A stretch of 64,000 nt of DNA, taken from positions 1 to 64,000 of IMG/VR virus record IMGVR_UViG_3300010149_000016, one strand, 5' to 3'. Below the pieces are notes generated by a model. It saw only the letters and a list, made by a program, of their open reading frames with translations. It searched no databases and was not told the origin of the DNA. Source of the DNA: a virus. Made by a program: the position numbers and the translations under genes. Of this stretch, positions 49,801-57,140 are shown piece after piece. How positions within the stretch are numbered: position 1 is the first letter of the stretch; the number at the start of each line of letters is the position of its first letter.

Positions 49801-49998
49801 ATGTACAGTAAGCAATGTAAATTACATTTAGAAGAAGTAGGAGAAACACGTTGGCAACATTTTAAGCATGCAATGTGGGCTTCTTGGCAATTAGAAAAAG
49901 CGGCTTATGCATGTTTTATTCATGCGTTTGCTCCACGTTGGTTTAAAACATATGCAACTGACAAATGTACAGAAGTTAAAGAGAGTAGAAAAAAATAA
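49801..49998 (+). CDS. Small membrane-associated protein, DUF6356-like
   Basis: The 65-residue product (MYSKQCKLHLEEVGETRWQH...) has the pattern H-L-E-E-x(n)-W-x-H-F-K-x-A-M-W and 'CFIHAFAPRWFKTYATDKC', typical of the small cyanophage family I remember as DUF6356. One hydrophobic-amphipathic helix with H-A-F-x-P may sit on the membrane. It begins directly after the ligase-like stop and ends overlapping the next ATG. It is related in design to the protein at 5517-5801. Confidence 0.7.
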   Translation: MYSKQCKLHLEEVGETRWQHFKHAMWASWQLEKAAYACFIHAFAPRWFKTYATDKCTEVKESRKK

Positions 49999-50762
49999 TG
50001 ACTGATAAAAAATATACACTACAACAATATGCCGCAATGCAAGGCGGACATGAAATGTACGAAGATGAGTCTAGTAAAGGATTAACATTTATGCAATCAC
50101 TAGGAGAAGCACGTATGTTCAAAACAAGAAATCAAATTTCAAGTTCAGGTGCAAGAACATTAACAGATCATTTTTTTGTAAGTATGATGAGTTTATACGC
50201 AATGTCAAATGATTACAAGTATGCACCTATTGCAAAAAAATATGCAAAAGATACAAATAGATTTGGAAATTTTAATAGACCAAGTCCAAGTGGAACTGAC
50301 TTGTATCAATCTTTACATACAATATTAAAGCCTGAAGGCTTAGTAGATAGTGAAGCAGATAAATTACTACTCAATAAAGTTAATGTTGATCAACGTAAAA
50401 TAAGAATGTTTATGAAACAACTTGAAACTGGTAAAGTTAATCCAGGACAAGCACAAGCATTTTTCTATAAATTAGAAAAAGATTTAGCAATACAAGATCC
50501 TAAACTAAGAGCGGCAAGACGTTTAGTTGGAGATTGGAATAACCTAACATCAAATCAACAACAACTAGCGGCAACACAAATTAATAAGCATTTTAGATTA
50601 AATGCCAGACGCAGTGATTTAAATCCAATATTTTCAAATTATTCAAAAGACGCAGGCTTACAATTATCAAGTCCTGAGAAAAAGAGTATTGGAAAACGTA
50701 TTGCACGTGGTGCAGCAGCGTTTGCAGCAGGTTATACTGCTGGTAAACTTACAGGCATGTAA
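49998..50762 (+). CDS. Hypothetical late protein
   Basis: The 254-residue helical, basic product (MTDKKYTLQQYAAMQGGHEM...) has 'RTLTDHFFVSMMSLYAMSND', 'AFFYKLEKDLAIQDPKLRA' and a C-terminal Ala/Gly-rich helix ('RIARGAAAFAAGYTAGKLTG') that could contact a membrane or assemble a channel. It overlaps its upstream neighbour by one base in a late operon. A virion or core protein is likely; no family is recognised. Confidence 0.65.
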   Translation: MTDKKYTLQQYAAMQGGHEMYEDESSKGLTFMQSLGEARMFKTRNQISSSGARTLTDHFFVSMMSLYAMSNDYKYAPIAKKYAKDTNRFGNFNRPSPSGTDLYQSLHTILKPEGLVDSEADKLLLNKVNVDQRKIRMFMKQLETGKVNPGQAQAFFYKLEKDLAIQDPKLRAARRLVGDWNNLTSNQQQLAATQINKHFRLNARRSDLNPIFSNYSKDAGLQLSSPEKKSIGKRIARGAAAFAAGYTAGKLTGM

Positions 50763-50764
50763 TA

Positions 50765-51220
50765 ATGGGTGTAAGTAGACCTACTGAGGTTTTAACTGGA
50801 TCCACTGATTTCTATATAGTGTATACATTAATAGATATTACGGATTCGGGCGTAGTTAGTCCTAAAATAAGTGATAAAGGATATTTTCAAGCCCAAAATT
50901 TGAATACTTTTATTCAAAGCATTAGTTTAAGATCGCAACCTGTGTTAAGCAGTGTTACTTTTTTAGATGCACAAGATTTAAGCAACTATAATTTTGGATC
51001 TAATTATTCCGGAATACAAGATGTTTGGGTTTTAAAGTTTGCTAGTGAGACAGCAGATGCTTGGAAAAAAGATTCAAATAATGTTTATATGCTAGAACAG
51101 GATTTTGATAAAATGCCTATTCATACAATACTTGATGAAACAGCAAATATTAATCCTGAAATTATAGATACGACAAGTAATAACAAAAACACGTACTTTA
51201 ATTACCGTCAAAACATATAA
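50765..51220 (+). CDS. Hypothetical late protein
   Basis: The 151-residue product (MGVSRPTEVLTGSTDFYIVY...) is beta-rich, with 'SLRSQPVLSSVTFLDAQDLS' and 'IQDVWVLKFASETADAW', and ends 'NTYFNYRQNI'. It starts 2 bases after the preceding stop. Its stop codon lies inside a TATAAATA late promoter. It is probably a small virion or baseplate-associated protein; no family is recognised. Confidence 0.62.
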   Translation: MGVSRPTEVLTGSTDFYIVYTLIDITDSGVVSPKISDKGYFQAQNLNTFIQSISLRSQPVLSSVTFLDAQDLSNYNFGSNYSGIQDVWVLKFASETADAWKKDSNNVYMLEQDFDKMPIHTILDETANINPEIIDTTSNNKNTYFNYRQNI

Positions 51221-51223
51221 ATA
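51216..51223 (+). promoter_or_regulatory. Late promoter TATAAATA
   Basis: Perfect T4 late consensus, overlapping the stop codon of the preceding gene, about 70 bases before the next ATG at 51293. It is the only exact TATAAATA assigned as a promoter here; the phage otherwise prefers G at the first position. Confidence 0.7.
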
Positions 51224-51292
51224 CATATGTATAACGAATATACATACTAAATCAGCTCTATAAGACGCTGCTAAAGATTGCGAGAGCAAAAT

Positions 51293-51577
51293 ATGGCAAT
51301 GAACCAGTCAAGACTTGAGCGTGAAAATCTAGAAGCACATGTAGATTTATGTGCAGAGAGATATCGCGTGTTAGAAGAAAAATTAAATAGACTTGAGTCT
51401 AAAGTAGACTCATTAACAGATACTATGAGTAAAATGGCAGAAAAACAAACTGCTAGTACACTATCTAGTAATAAGCTAGTTATAGGTGCCGCTGCCACGG
51501 TTATTGCAGGATTGCTTTCTACGGTAGTGTTATTATTATTAAATTTGCAAACGGTTACACCGCTACTAGGACAATAG
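51293..51577 (+). CDS. Coiled-coil plus C-terminal membrane helix (XhlA-like)
   Basis: The ATG at 51293 is preferred over a TTG at 51278; the ribosome site (GAGAG) is modest. The 94-residue product has a polar helix, a leucine-heptad coiled coil ('RVLEEKLNRLESKVDSLTDT') and a C-terminal membrane helix ('LVIGAAATVIAGLLSTVVLL'). This layout matches the XhlA/hemolysin-associated family, whose members help holins in lysis. A lysis accessory or membrane-anchor role is likely. Confidence 0.7.
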   Translation: MAMNQSRLERENLEAHVDLCAERYRVLEEKLNRLESKVDSLTDTMSKMAEKQTASTLSSNKLVIGAAATVIAGLLSTVVLLLLNLQTVTPLLGQ

Positions 51578-51581
51578 ATAA

Positions 51582-51869
51582 ATGTTGCTAAACGAAGCAT
51601 ACAATACAATCGTTACTGAAGCTAAAGTAGTTTTTGCAAAACGTGGAAATTCAGTTACACGAAAATTTCGTTGTACAGTAGGACCACGAAAAGGCAGAGT
51701 AGTGGCTAATCCAAGCCAGTGTGCTGCACCAATAAATCTTAAGAAGAGATTTATTTTAAAAAGAACAAAAGCGGCTAAGGGTGCTAGAATGAATAAGAAA
51801 GCACAAAGGACTAAAAGACTAAGTCCAGCTAGTCGTATTGTAGCAAGGTTAAATAAGGCAAGAGGATGA
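51582..51869 (+). CDS. Very basic small protein, possible internal DNA-binding protein
   Basis: The 95-residue product starts MLLNEAYNTIVTEAKVVFAK, then turns into a highly basic region (VTRKFRCTVGPRKGRVVANP, KKRFILKRTKAAKGARMNKK, SPASRIVARLNKARG). The acidic-amphipathic N-terminus could be a capsid-targeting lead. I recall similar basic proteins in cyanophages, unnamed. It may neutralise packaged DNA. It follows the XhlA-like gene by 4 bases and overlaps the next gene by 4. Confidence 0.7.
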   Translation: MLLNEAYNTIVTEAKVVFAKRGNSVTRKFRCTVGPRKGRVVANPSQCAAPINLKKRFILKRTKAAKGARMNKKAQRTKRLSPASRIVARLNKARG

Positions 51870-52561
51870 ATATTTTAAATAACAGTACAATTGATACAGT
51901 AATTGATTTTGCCAATGTTAAATTTGGTATGGAACTAACAAAAGAACAAGTTGTTAGTCAACTAAAAGGATTATCATTTTCAGAAACCTTAAAACTTTTA
52001 AGTGCTATGAAATCTGAAGATGGAGATAAGTTTTCAGAAATTATTGATTTAAGTTCAGTAAGCGAAGGCTATCATATTATGCCTGATATTGATAGAGAAA
52101 AATATCAAGAGCGTGATGGACTAGAAGGTCCGTTTCAGACTAAAAGTGGTAAAGTAGTGTATTACGATCCTAAAGAAGGATCATACTATGACCCAGACAC
52201 AGACATTTATATTTCTTATGATGAATGGAGAGCTTTAGATGAAGCAGGATACGGTACTATAAAAACAATGCAAGCAACAGCAAGTTCAGTTAAATCTGAT
52301 ACTACTAAACAATCTAATGCTCAACGTAGAGCAAATATTTCAAACCAAGATGCGAATAGAGATTCAACAAGATCAAACAGAACAGTAGCCGGCAGCAATA
52401 AACAAGCTACTGGACAAGGTGCAAGCAGAATGCCAACTAATGCAGATCCAGATGATGTTCAAAGAGATCAAAACGCACAAGGCATTGCACAAAACAGTAA
52501 CCAGTCAGCATATAACGCACAAGAAATTGAACGCCTAAAAAAGGCAGCCGGGATAGCATAA
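51866..52561 (+). CDS. Late protein with OCRE-like Tyr/Asp repeat
   Basis: The 231-residue product has a helical N-terminus, then 'VVYYDPKEGSYYDPDTDIYI' followed by a disordered Ser/Asn/Gln/Arg-rich half. The Y-Y-D-P-x-x-G-x-Y-Y-D-P-x-T repeat strongly resembles OCRE domains of eukaryotic RNA-binding proteins, though a convergent Tyr/Asp repeat is more likely than homology. The C-terminus ends with a short helix ('EIERLKKAAGIA'). It is probably a prohead-core or virion protein. Confidence 0.65.
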   Translation: MNILNNSTIDTVIDFANVKFGMELTKEQVVSQLKGLSFSETLKLLSAMKSEDGDKFSEIIDLSSVSEGYHIMPDIDREKYQERDGLEGPFQTKSGKVVYYDPKEGSYYDPDTDIYISYDEWRALDEAGYGTIKTMQATASSVKSDTTKQSNAQRRANISNQDANRDSTRSNRTVAGSNKQATGQGASRMPTNADPDDVQRDQNAQGIAQNSNQSAYNAQEIERLKKAAGIA

Positions 52562-52770
52562 TGAAAAGCATTGAAACCCCAGGCGGAATCCCAACATTTT
52601 TATCACTTCACGAATGCGAAATGTACGAAAATTTATTAGAGCGTACATGTAAAGAAGATTTATCTGAACGTGAAGTTTACCTAATTCAAAACCTAGTTAA
52701 CAAAAATATTGTTAAAAAAATAGTGGAGAATAATAAAGTATATTTTGAACGAATGAAAGGGAGCTTATAA
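52561..52770 (+). CDS. Small hypothetical protein
   Basis: The 69-residue product (MKSIETPGGIPTFLSLHECE...) is helical with 'LSEREVYLIQNLVNKNIVKK', which reads like a small winged or two-helix domain. One-base overlaps with both neighbours make it part of the late operon. Function unknown. Confidence 0.65.
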   Translation: MKSIETPGGIPTFLSLHECEMYENLLERTCKEDLSEREVYLIQNLVNKNIVKKIVENNKVYFERMKGSL

Positions 52771-53375
52771 TGCCAACACCAGAAACACAAGGAATGATGG
52801 ATATCATTAATAAACTTAATGAAGCATCAGAAAAGAAATCTGTAAAACAATTAAAAGAAATGAAAAAATCAGGCCAAGCACTTGCAGGCGTGAGTAAAGA
52901 TGCTGAAGGTATGTTAAAAATACTACAAAAATTAGACGAAGCAACAACAAAAGCAACTGAAGAAGTTATTCAAGAATCACATGAAGATATAACATTATCA
53001 GCAGTTACTAAAAAAGGTAATACTGTAAAAGTAGGAGATTTTGAAGTTGTATTAGAAAAGTCAACATTAGTACCAGGCATGTCAAAAACATTCTATAATA
53101 TTAAACAGGGCAACGAAACTGTATATAGTCAAATTGCATTGTTTGAGACAGCTATGGGTATAGTAAAAGGATTATTATTTGGAAAAGACACAAAGGTTGA
53201 AAAATTATTGGACCTAGATAATAGGTATGCTAGTGCATTAGCCGAGGCAGCAACGTTTAAATTGAAATGTAAGACATTAACTGAGTCAAGTAAGGTAGAT
53301 ATTGCCATGGCAAAGCAAGGATCTGCTCTACAAAAGATGAAATCTATCAAAAATCAAATCAAAACTAGCCTTTAA
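52770..53375 (+). CDS. Hypothetical late protein
   Basis: The 201-residue product begins 'MPTPETQGMMDIINKLNEAS', then has repeated Lys-Glu helices ('KEMKKSGQALAGVSKDAEGM') and a compact domain 'GNTVKVGDFEVVLEKSTLVP' plus 'YNIKQGNETVYSQIALFETA'. The end is basic. The N-terminal D-I-I-N-K-L-N-E-A is a possible prohead-targeting lead (hydrophobic-x-x-L-x-E-A). Core or internal protein is likely. Confidence 0.65.
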   Translation: MPTPETQGMMDIINKLNEASEKKSVKQLKEMKKSGQALAGVSKDAEGMLKILQKLDEATTKATEEVIQESHEDITLSAVTKKGNTVKVGDFEVVLEKSTLVPGMSKTFYNIKQGNETVYSQIALFETAMGIVKGLLFGKDTKVEKLLDLDNRYASALAEAATFKLKCKTLTESSKVDIAMAKQGSALQKMKSIKNQIKTSL

Positions 53376-53377
53376 GC

Positions 53378-53385
53378 ATAAATAC
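53378..53385 (+). promoter_or_regulatory. Late promoter CATAAATA
   Basis: GCATAAATAC three bases after the preceding stop and 35 bases before the next ATG. It matches the minus-strand promoter of gp14 exactly (GCATAAATAC). Confidence 0.68.
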
Positions 53386-53419
53386 AATATAATATAAAAA
53401 ACCTAGTGGGGTAAAGAAC

Positions 53420-54187
53420 ATGGAATTAAAACAATTACAAGTGAACAGTCTAACAAAGTTAGATAACGTTCTTAAAGAAGTTTTTGGTATGCAATTTGAC
53501 TTTGGTGCAGGTAATGCAAAATTAACCAAGGTTAAGTCAGTTACTGAAAAAAAGATCAACACACTAAAAGAAAGTGGTGTTGAAGTTAACGATAAGCAAT
53601 ATCAGAAGTTATTGCTAGTATTAGAAGGTATAAACACAGTTATGGCAAAGAACCCAGTAATGGAAAGCGAATTAGACCAAGCTGAAGTACTGCTAGCCGC
53701 AAAACAAATGGCAGACGATCTACAAAAAATGGCTGAAAATTTAGCTAGCATGCAAGTAGAAGAATTAATGAGCATCACTAACGCAATGAAAGAAGAAGTT
53801 GGTGTAGCAGAAGCAGATGCATTTAACACATCTGCAGAAACAGCAATTAGTTCAGCACTTGAAGCAGTTAAGACAGCTAATCAGCAAGTTGCTGATGCAG
53901 TTTTAGTAGCTCAAGGCCAAGCACCAGAAACAGATATGTCAATGGATACAGGAATGGACACACCAGCAGAACCAGAAATGGACGCAGGTATGGACGCACC
54001 AGTTACAGAACCAGCAGGCGATGATTTTGAAGGTGCTGATGCAGCAAGTGCAGAAACAGACGAAGATGGCAGAGAGATGAAAGAAGACGCATATCTAAAC
54101 GCACTACGTATGGTAAAAGAAGCACAAGCAGACGGCAAAGTTAATTCAGCAATATTAAAACAAGCATTTGCGGCATTGAAGAAGTAG
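53420..54187 (+). CDS. Acidic, Ala-rich virion or core protein
   Basis: The 255-residue product has an N-terminal helical region ('LQVNSLTKLDNVLKEVFGMQ'), a long Ala/Glu-rich coiled coil (about residues 85-160) and a low-complexity Met/Asp/Pro segment ('DMSMDTGMDTPAEPEMDAGM'). A helix ending 'NSAILKQAFAALKK' follows. Acidic coiled coils are typical of scaffold/core proteins. No ribosome site is strong (GGGG at 53407). Late promoter CATAAATA upstream. Confidence 0.68.
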   Translation: MELKQLQVNSLTKLDNVLKEVFGMQFDFGAGNAKLTKVKSVTEKKINTLKESGVEVNDKQYQKLLLVLEGINTVMAKNPVMESELDQAEVLLAAKQMADDLQKMAENLASMQVEELMSITNAMKEEVGVAEADAFNTSAETAISSALEAVKTANQQVADAVLVAQGQAPETDMSMDTGMDTPAEPEMDAGMDAPVTEPAGDDFEGADAASAETDEDGREMKEDAYLNALRMVKEAQADGKVNSAILKQAFAALKK

Positions 54188-54191
54188 GCCC

Positions 54192-54518
54192 ATGAGATAC
54201 GCTGATCTATTTGAAATCTCGCAAGTAGATTCAAAAGTTATTGATCTACTATCGATACTAAGTAGCGAAGGCGTTGAGAGTATTCCTCTTGACTCGCTAG
54301 TTAAAGAACTAGTGGCGATGGGAATTGATGCAGATAGTCAGTCGCTATTTGATGAAATACAAAATCTACCAATTGTTAATAATATTAAAGATGGCATAGT
54401 GTATTTTAATACGGCTAGCATGGGTGCTAGCAATATGAATAAAGTAGATCCAGAAAAGGATAAAAAGCAAGTAAAGAATATGGCTAAGAAGCAAGTAAAA
54501 AAAGAGTTAGATAAATGA
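54192..54518 (+). CDS. Hypothetical late protein
   Basis: The 108-residue product starts MRYADLFEISQVDSKVIDLL, a lead like other short core/targeting starts in this operon. It has a winged-helix-like small domain ('LVKELVAMGIDADSQSLFDE', 'NNIKDGIVYFN') and a very basic tail (KKQVKNMAKKQVKKELDK). It overlaps the following gene by 4 bases. DNA contact inside the head is possible. Confidence 0.65.
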   Translation: MRYADLFEISQVDSKVIDLLSILSSEGVESIPLDSLVKELVAMGIDADSQSLFDEIQNLPIVNNIKDGIVYFNTASMGASNMNKVDPEKDKKQVKNMAKKQVKKELDK

Positions 54519-55129
54519 GTGTAGGACTAAATGCAGCTCAAGCAAGAGCTAAAGCTTCACAAGATATGATTGTGTATAAAGAAACTCAATCAATTATGGA
54601 AGAAGTTATTACGCAAAGTGCGGCAGGTAAGTTTGAAGGTTATGTAGACGATGGTACTACAATGACTGACTCATCACCTAGTACTATTAAAATGGGTACC
54701 CAAAACAACCCCACAATCACTGTTGGCGATACCCTAATAATTAATTCAGTAACAATTACTTTAGGAACTTCAGGAACAAGTATTAATGCCATAGTAGCAG
54801 ATATTAATGATGCTGCAGTAACTGGCATAACAGCCAGTAAAGATGCAGGATACCTAGTATTAACAATAGAAGCATCTGGATCAACATGGACATATGATAT
54901 AGGTGCAGGAACAGCAAATACTGCATTAGGCTTTACAGCAGGAACATATAGTATAACAAACCCAACAAGTGTTAATTATTTTAATGTATGGCAAGGTACA
55001 GCAACTGATAGAGGATTACAAAACCAAATGGAAACAGTAATCAAACACTTTCAAAATTTAGGATATAAAATTGAAAGATTATCAAATGCTACAACCGGAA
55101 AAACATTAAAATGGTACATTTATTGGTAG
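54515..55129 (+). CDS. Virion protein with flagellin-IN-like insert
   Basis: The 204-residue product has a helical start ('NAAQARAKASQDMIVYKETQ') and an ending 'NVWQGTATDRGLQNQMETVI' then 'KHFQNLGYKIERLSN', which look like one small virion domain. Between them, about residues 65-130, lies 'GDTLIINSVTITLGTSGTSI' and 'NDAAVTGITASKDAGYLVLT', strongly resembling the flagellin/hook IN motif (a beta-domain in hooks). The insert is probably a surface-exposed beta domain. It overlaps the next gene by 19 bases. Confidence 0.68.
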   Translation: MSVGLNAAQARAKASQDMIVYKETQSIMEEVITQSAAGKFEGYVDDGTTMTDSSPSTIKMGTQNNPTITVGDTLIINSVTITLGTSGTSINAIVADINDAAVTGITASKDAGYLVLTIEASGSTWTYDIGAGTANTALGFTAGTYSITNPTSVNYFNVWQGTATDRGLQNQMETVIKHFQNLGYKIERLSNATTGKTLKWYIYW

Positions 55130-55860
55130 GCAAAAAGATTGCCTTCATAGGCGATAGCTTTTCAGCATATTGGCAAACAGGCGTAGAAAAAAATAGTTGG
55201 ACTTATCAACTAGCACAAAAATTCCCACAACATCAATATTATAATTATGCAACCGGCGGTCGTGGACACGATTATTATGAATGGTGTTTCTTAGATGCAA
55301 AATTACGTGGAATTGATATTATTTTTACTAATAGAACATTTAAGCAACGAGTAACTGAATTTGGTAGCATTGGTAATTTTGAATTTCAAGAAAATATAAT
55401 TGATAATAATTATATAACATTAGACGGTCCTCCACATGTTTGGTATTCAATTCATAGAAAATCTTCAATATTTACTATGGCAAATAATTATCCAAAAAGC
55501 ATAGAATCTAATATTAATCAATCATTAGAACGTAAAAGTATATCAGAGGTATATCATTCTTGGAATGACAAATGGTATGATAATTTAGATAAATTATATA
55601 ATTTTAAACATATTTTTAAATTAGAATTATTACGCATGGTAGATAATCCAGAGTTACGTACGGCAGAAGTTGAATTATATGAACAATTTGTACCCGATGG
55701 AAAAAAGATATTTGATAAAGATGTTAATTCTCATATGGTGGCAGCATATAATTGCGGAATAACAGTAGCACCTGATGATAATCATTGGTCGTTGCTTGGC
55801 AACACATGGGTTCTAAATAATTTTATTTTAACCAAAGAAATCATTGACATCTTGTCATAA
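55111..55860 (+). CDS. SGNH-hydrolase-like protein
   Basis: The 249-residue product has block I 'KKIAFIGDSFSAYWQ' (Gly-Asp-Ser, with nucleophile Ser), 'NYATGGRGHDYYEWC' and a C-terminal 'VAPDDNHWSLLGNTWVLNNF' with D-x-N-H as the Asp-His pair of block V. It is a more canonical SGNH esterase than the gene at 7293. The ATG at 55111 lies in the previous gene; a TTG at 55123 is an alternative start. Likely substrates are acylated sugars on host polysaccharide or the virion. The next gene's promoter lies in its 3' end. Confidence 0.78.
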   Translation: MVHLLVGKKIAFIGDSFSAYWQTGVEKNSWTYQLAQKFPQHQYYNYATGGRGHDYYEWCFLDAKLRGIDIIFTNRTFKQRVTEFGSIGNFEFQENIIDNNYITLDGPPHVWYSIHRKSSIFTMANNYPKSIESNINQSLERKSISEVYHSWNDKWYDNLDKLYNFKHIFKLELLRMVDNPELRTAEVELYEQFVPDGKKIFDKDVNSHMVAAYNCGITVAPDDNHWSLLGNTWVLNNFILTKEIIDILS

Positions 55861-55872
55861 AGGTAGTACAAT
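55844..55872 (+). promoter_or_regulatory. Promoter of exonuclease gene, leaderless layout
   Basis: TTGACA (55844-55849), 17 nt, TACAAT (55867-55872), then exactly 6 bases to the ATG at 55879. An AAAGG upstream is 15 bases from the ATG, too far for translation. The expected +1 is the A of the ATG. Confidence 0.78.
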
Positions 55873-55878
55873 TAACTC

Positions 55879-56562
55879 ATGCTAAAGATTAAAAGTCCAT
55901 ATCCATATAAAGAATTAAAACGAAAAAGTATAGACGGCAAACGTCTATATGAAAATCCTTACGGCGATCCAGTACCTAGTGTTACAACTATATTAGGTGC
56001 AACGCAGTCTGCAGAAAAACGTGCAGGTCTTGCTAATTGGAAAAAGCGTGTAGGAGATGCAGAAGCACAACGTATTGTTACTGAAGCAGCCAATGTTGGA
56101 ACAGTAATGCATAATATATTAGAATATTGGGTTAAAAATGAAGAATATAACCCAGGAAATAATATTGTACATAAACAAGCAAAACAAATGGCAGAGGTTG
56201 TAAAACAAAATGTTGAATCAGATTTAGATGAAGTATGGGGCTCTGAAGTTAATTTGTGTGCCGCTAATTTGTATGCAGGTACTACAGACTTAGTAGGTGT
56301 TTATAAAGGACATCCAACAATTATGGACTTTAAACAGACTAATAAACCTAAAAAACGTGAATGGATTGAAGATTATTTTTTGCAAGGTGCCGCTTATGCA
56401 ACAGCTCATAATGAAATGTACAATACCACAATTGATCGTATTGCTATTTTTATGTGTAGCAGAAATTGCGAATGGCAACTATTTGAGTGCGGCCCAGATG
56501 AATTCTCAAAATGGGAAATAAAATGGGCACAAAGATTAGAAAAATTCTACAAACTATCATAA
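55879..56562 (+). CDS. PD-(D/E)XK exonuclease (Cas4/RecB-like)
   Basis: The 227-residue product starts with 'GDPVPSVTTILGATQS', a typical lead of phage RecB-like nucleases. It has 'NVGTVMHNILEYWV' (His of the N-terminal motif), 'AGTTDLVGVYKGHPTIMDFK' (Asp, then Asp-x-Lys of the PD-D/E-x-K site) and 'DYFLQGAAYATAHNEMY' (motif with Q and Y). It degrades or processes DNA ends for recombination. It has a consensus promoter and no leader. Confidence 0.87.
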   Translation: MLKIKSPYPYKELKRKSIDGKRLYENPYGDPVPSVTTILGATQSAEKRAGLANWKKRVGDAEAQRIVTEAANVGTVMHNILEYWVKNEEYNPGNNIVHKQAKQMAEVVKQNVESDLDEVWGSEVNLCAANLYAGTTDLVGVYKGHPTIMDFKQTNKPKKREWIEDYFLQGAAYATAHNEMYNTTIDRIAIFMCSRNCEWQLFECGPDEFSKWEIKWAQRLEKFYKLS

Positions 56563-56648
56563 ATATATTAATACAAGGAACAAACAAGAAACATGTCAAT
56601 TACATTTCGTAGCATACAAGACCTTGCTTTCTTATCCTGTTAAATTAA

Positions 56649-57083
56649 ATGAAAGATGTATGGCAACTACCAGTAAAATCTAGACTTCGAACTTGGAGAA
56701 ATCTTAGGAAAGAAATCGAAGAACTAGATAAATTACCTGCCAAACTTGGCGTAGTCGTTGAGTTTTGGAGATACGCTCCAATTAGCGTTAGGGTTGTAGA
56801 TCCATACAATGAAGATACCTGGCCAAATCCATGGGATCTTCTTCACGCCAATGAATATGACGAGAACGTTGTATCGTTGGGTATTGCATACACACTGCAT
56901 TATAGTGGTATTCCATGTAGGATATTACTAGTACAGAGTGTAGAACAAAGTGAAATAAAATTAATAGTTTTAGTTGACAATACATATGTTTTAAACTATA
57001 ATTACGATAGTATAGACAACATAAAACTAATCGAAAACATGAATGTACTAAAGGACATAGATGTTAGTACATTAAGCAAATAG
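56649..57083 (+). CDS. Hypothetical protein
   Basis: The 144-residue product (MKDVWQLPVKSRLRTWRNLR...) has 'WPNPWDLLHANEYDENVVSL', then 'GIAYTLHYSGIPCRILLVQS' and 'LIVLVDNTYVLNYNYDSID'. The pattern of a Cys-bearing strand followed by V-D-N-x-Y-V-L-N resembles transglutaminase-like folds, but no catalytic triad is certain. A CATAAATA (56558-56565) lies upstream across the previous stop, as does a 16-codon mini-ORF (56594-56644). The nrd promoter lies inside its 3' part. Confidence 0.65.
   Translation: MKDVWQLPVKSRLRTWRNLRKEIEELDKLPAKLGVVVEFWRYAPISVRVVDPYNEDTWPNPWDLLHANEYDENVVSLGIAYTLHYSGIPCRILLVQSVEQSEIKLIVLVDNTYVLNYNYDSIDNIKLIENMNVLKDIDVSTLSK
56974..57002 (+). promoter_or_regulatory. Consensus sigma70 promoter for the nrd operon
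   Basis: TTGACA (56974-56979), 17 nt, TATAAT (56997-57002), both hexamers perfect. It lies inside the preceding gene; start point ~57009, giving a ~130-base leader to nrdA. A GTTAAATA late-like box lies further down at 57103. Confidence 0.65.
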
Positions 57084-57140
57084 TTATTGATACTTAACGT
57101 TAGTTAAATACATGACTATTTAAAAAGAGATCGGACGAAC

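Noticed and set aside
51577-51584. GATAAATG resembling the late motif
   Set aside because: It overlaps a stop and the next ATG in a 4-base gap and has G at the final position; probably chance.
56594-56644. 16-codon ORF MSITFRSIQDLAFLSC
   Set aside because: A weak AAGGAA lies ~14 bases upstream and there is no overlap or conservation evidence; mentioned only as a possible leader.
57103-57110. GTTAAATA before nrdA as a late promoter
   Set aside because: Two mismatches to the local consensus, and nrdA is expected early; the perfect sigma70 promoter at 56974 is a better explanation.
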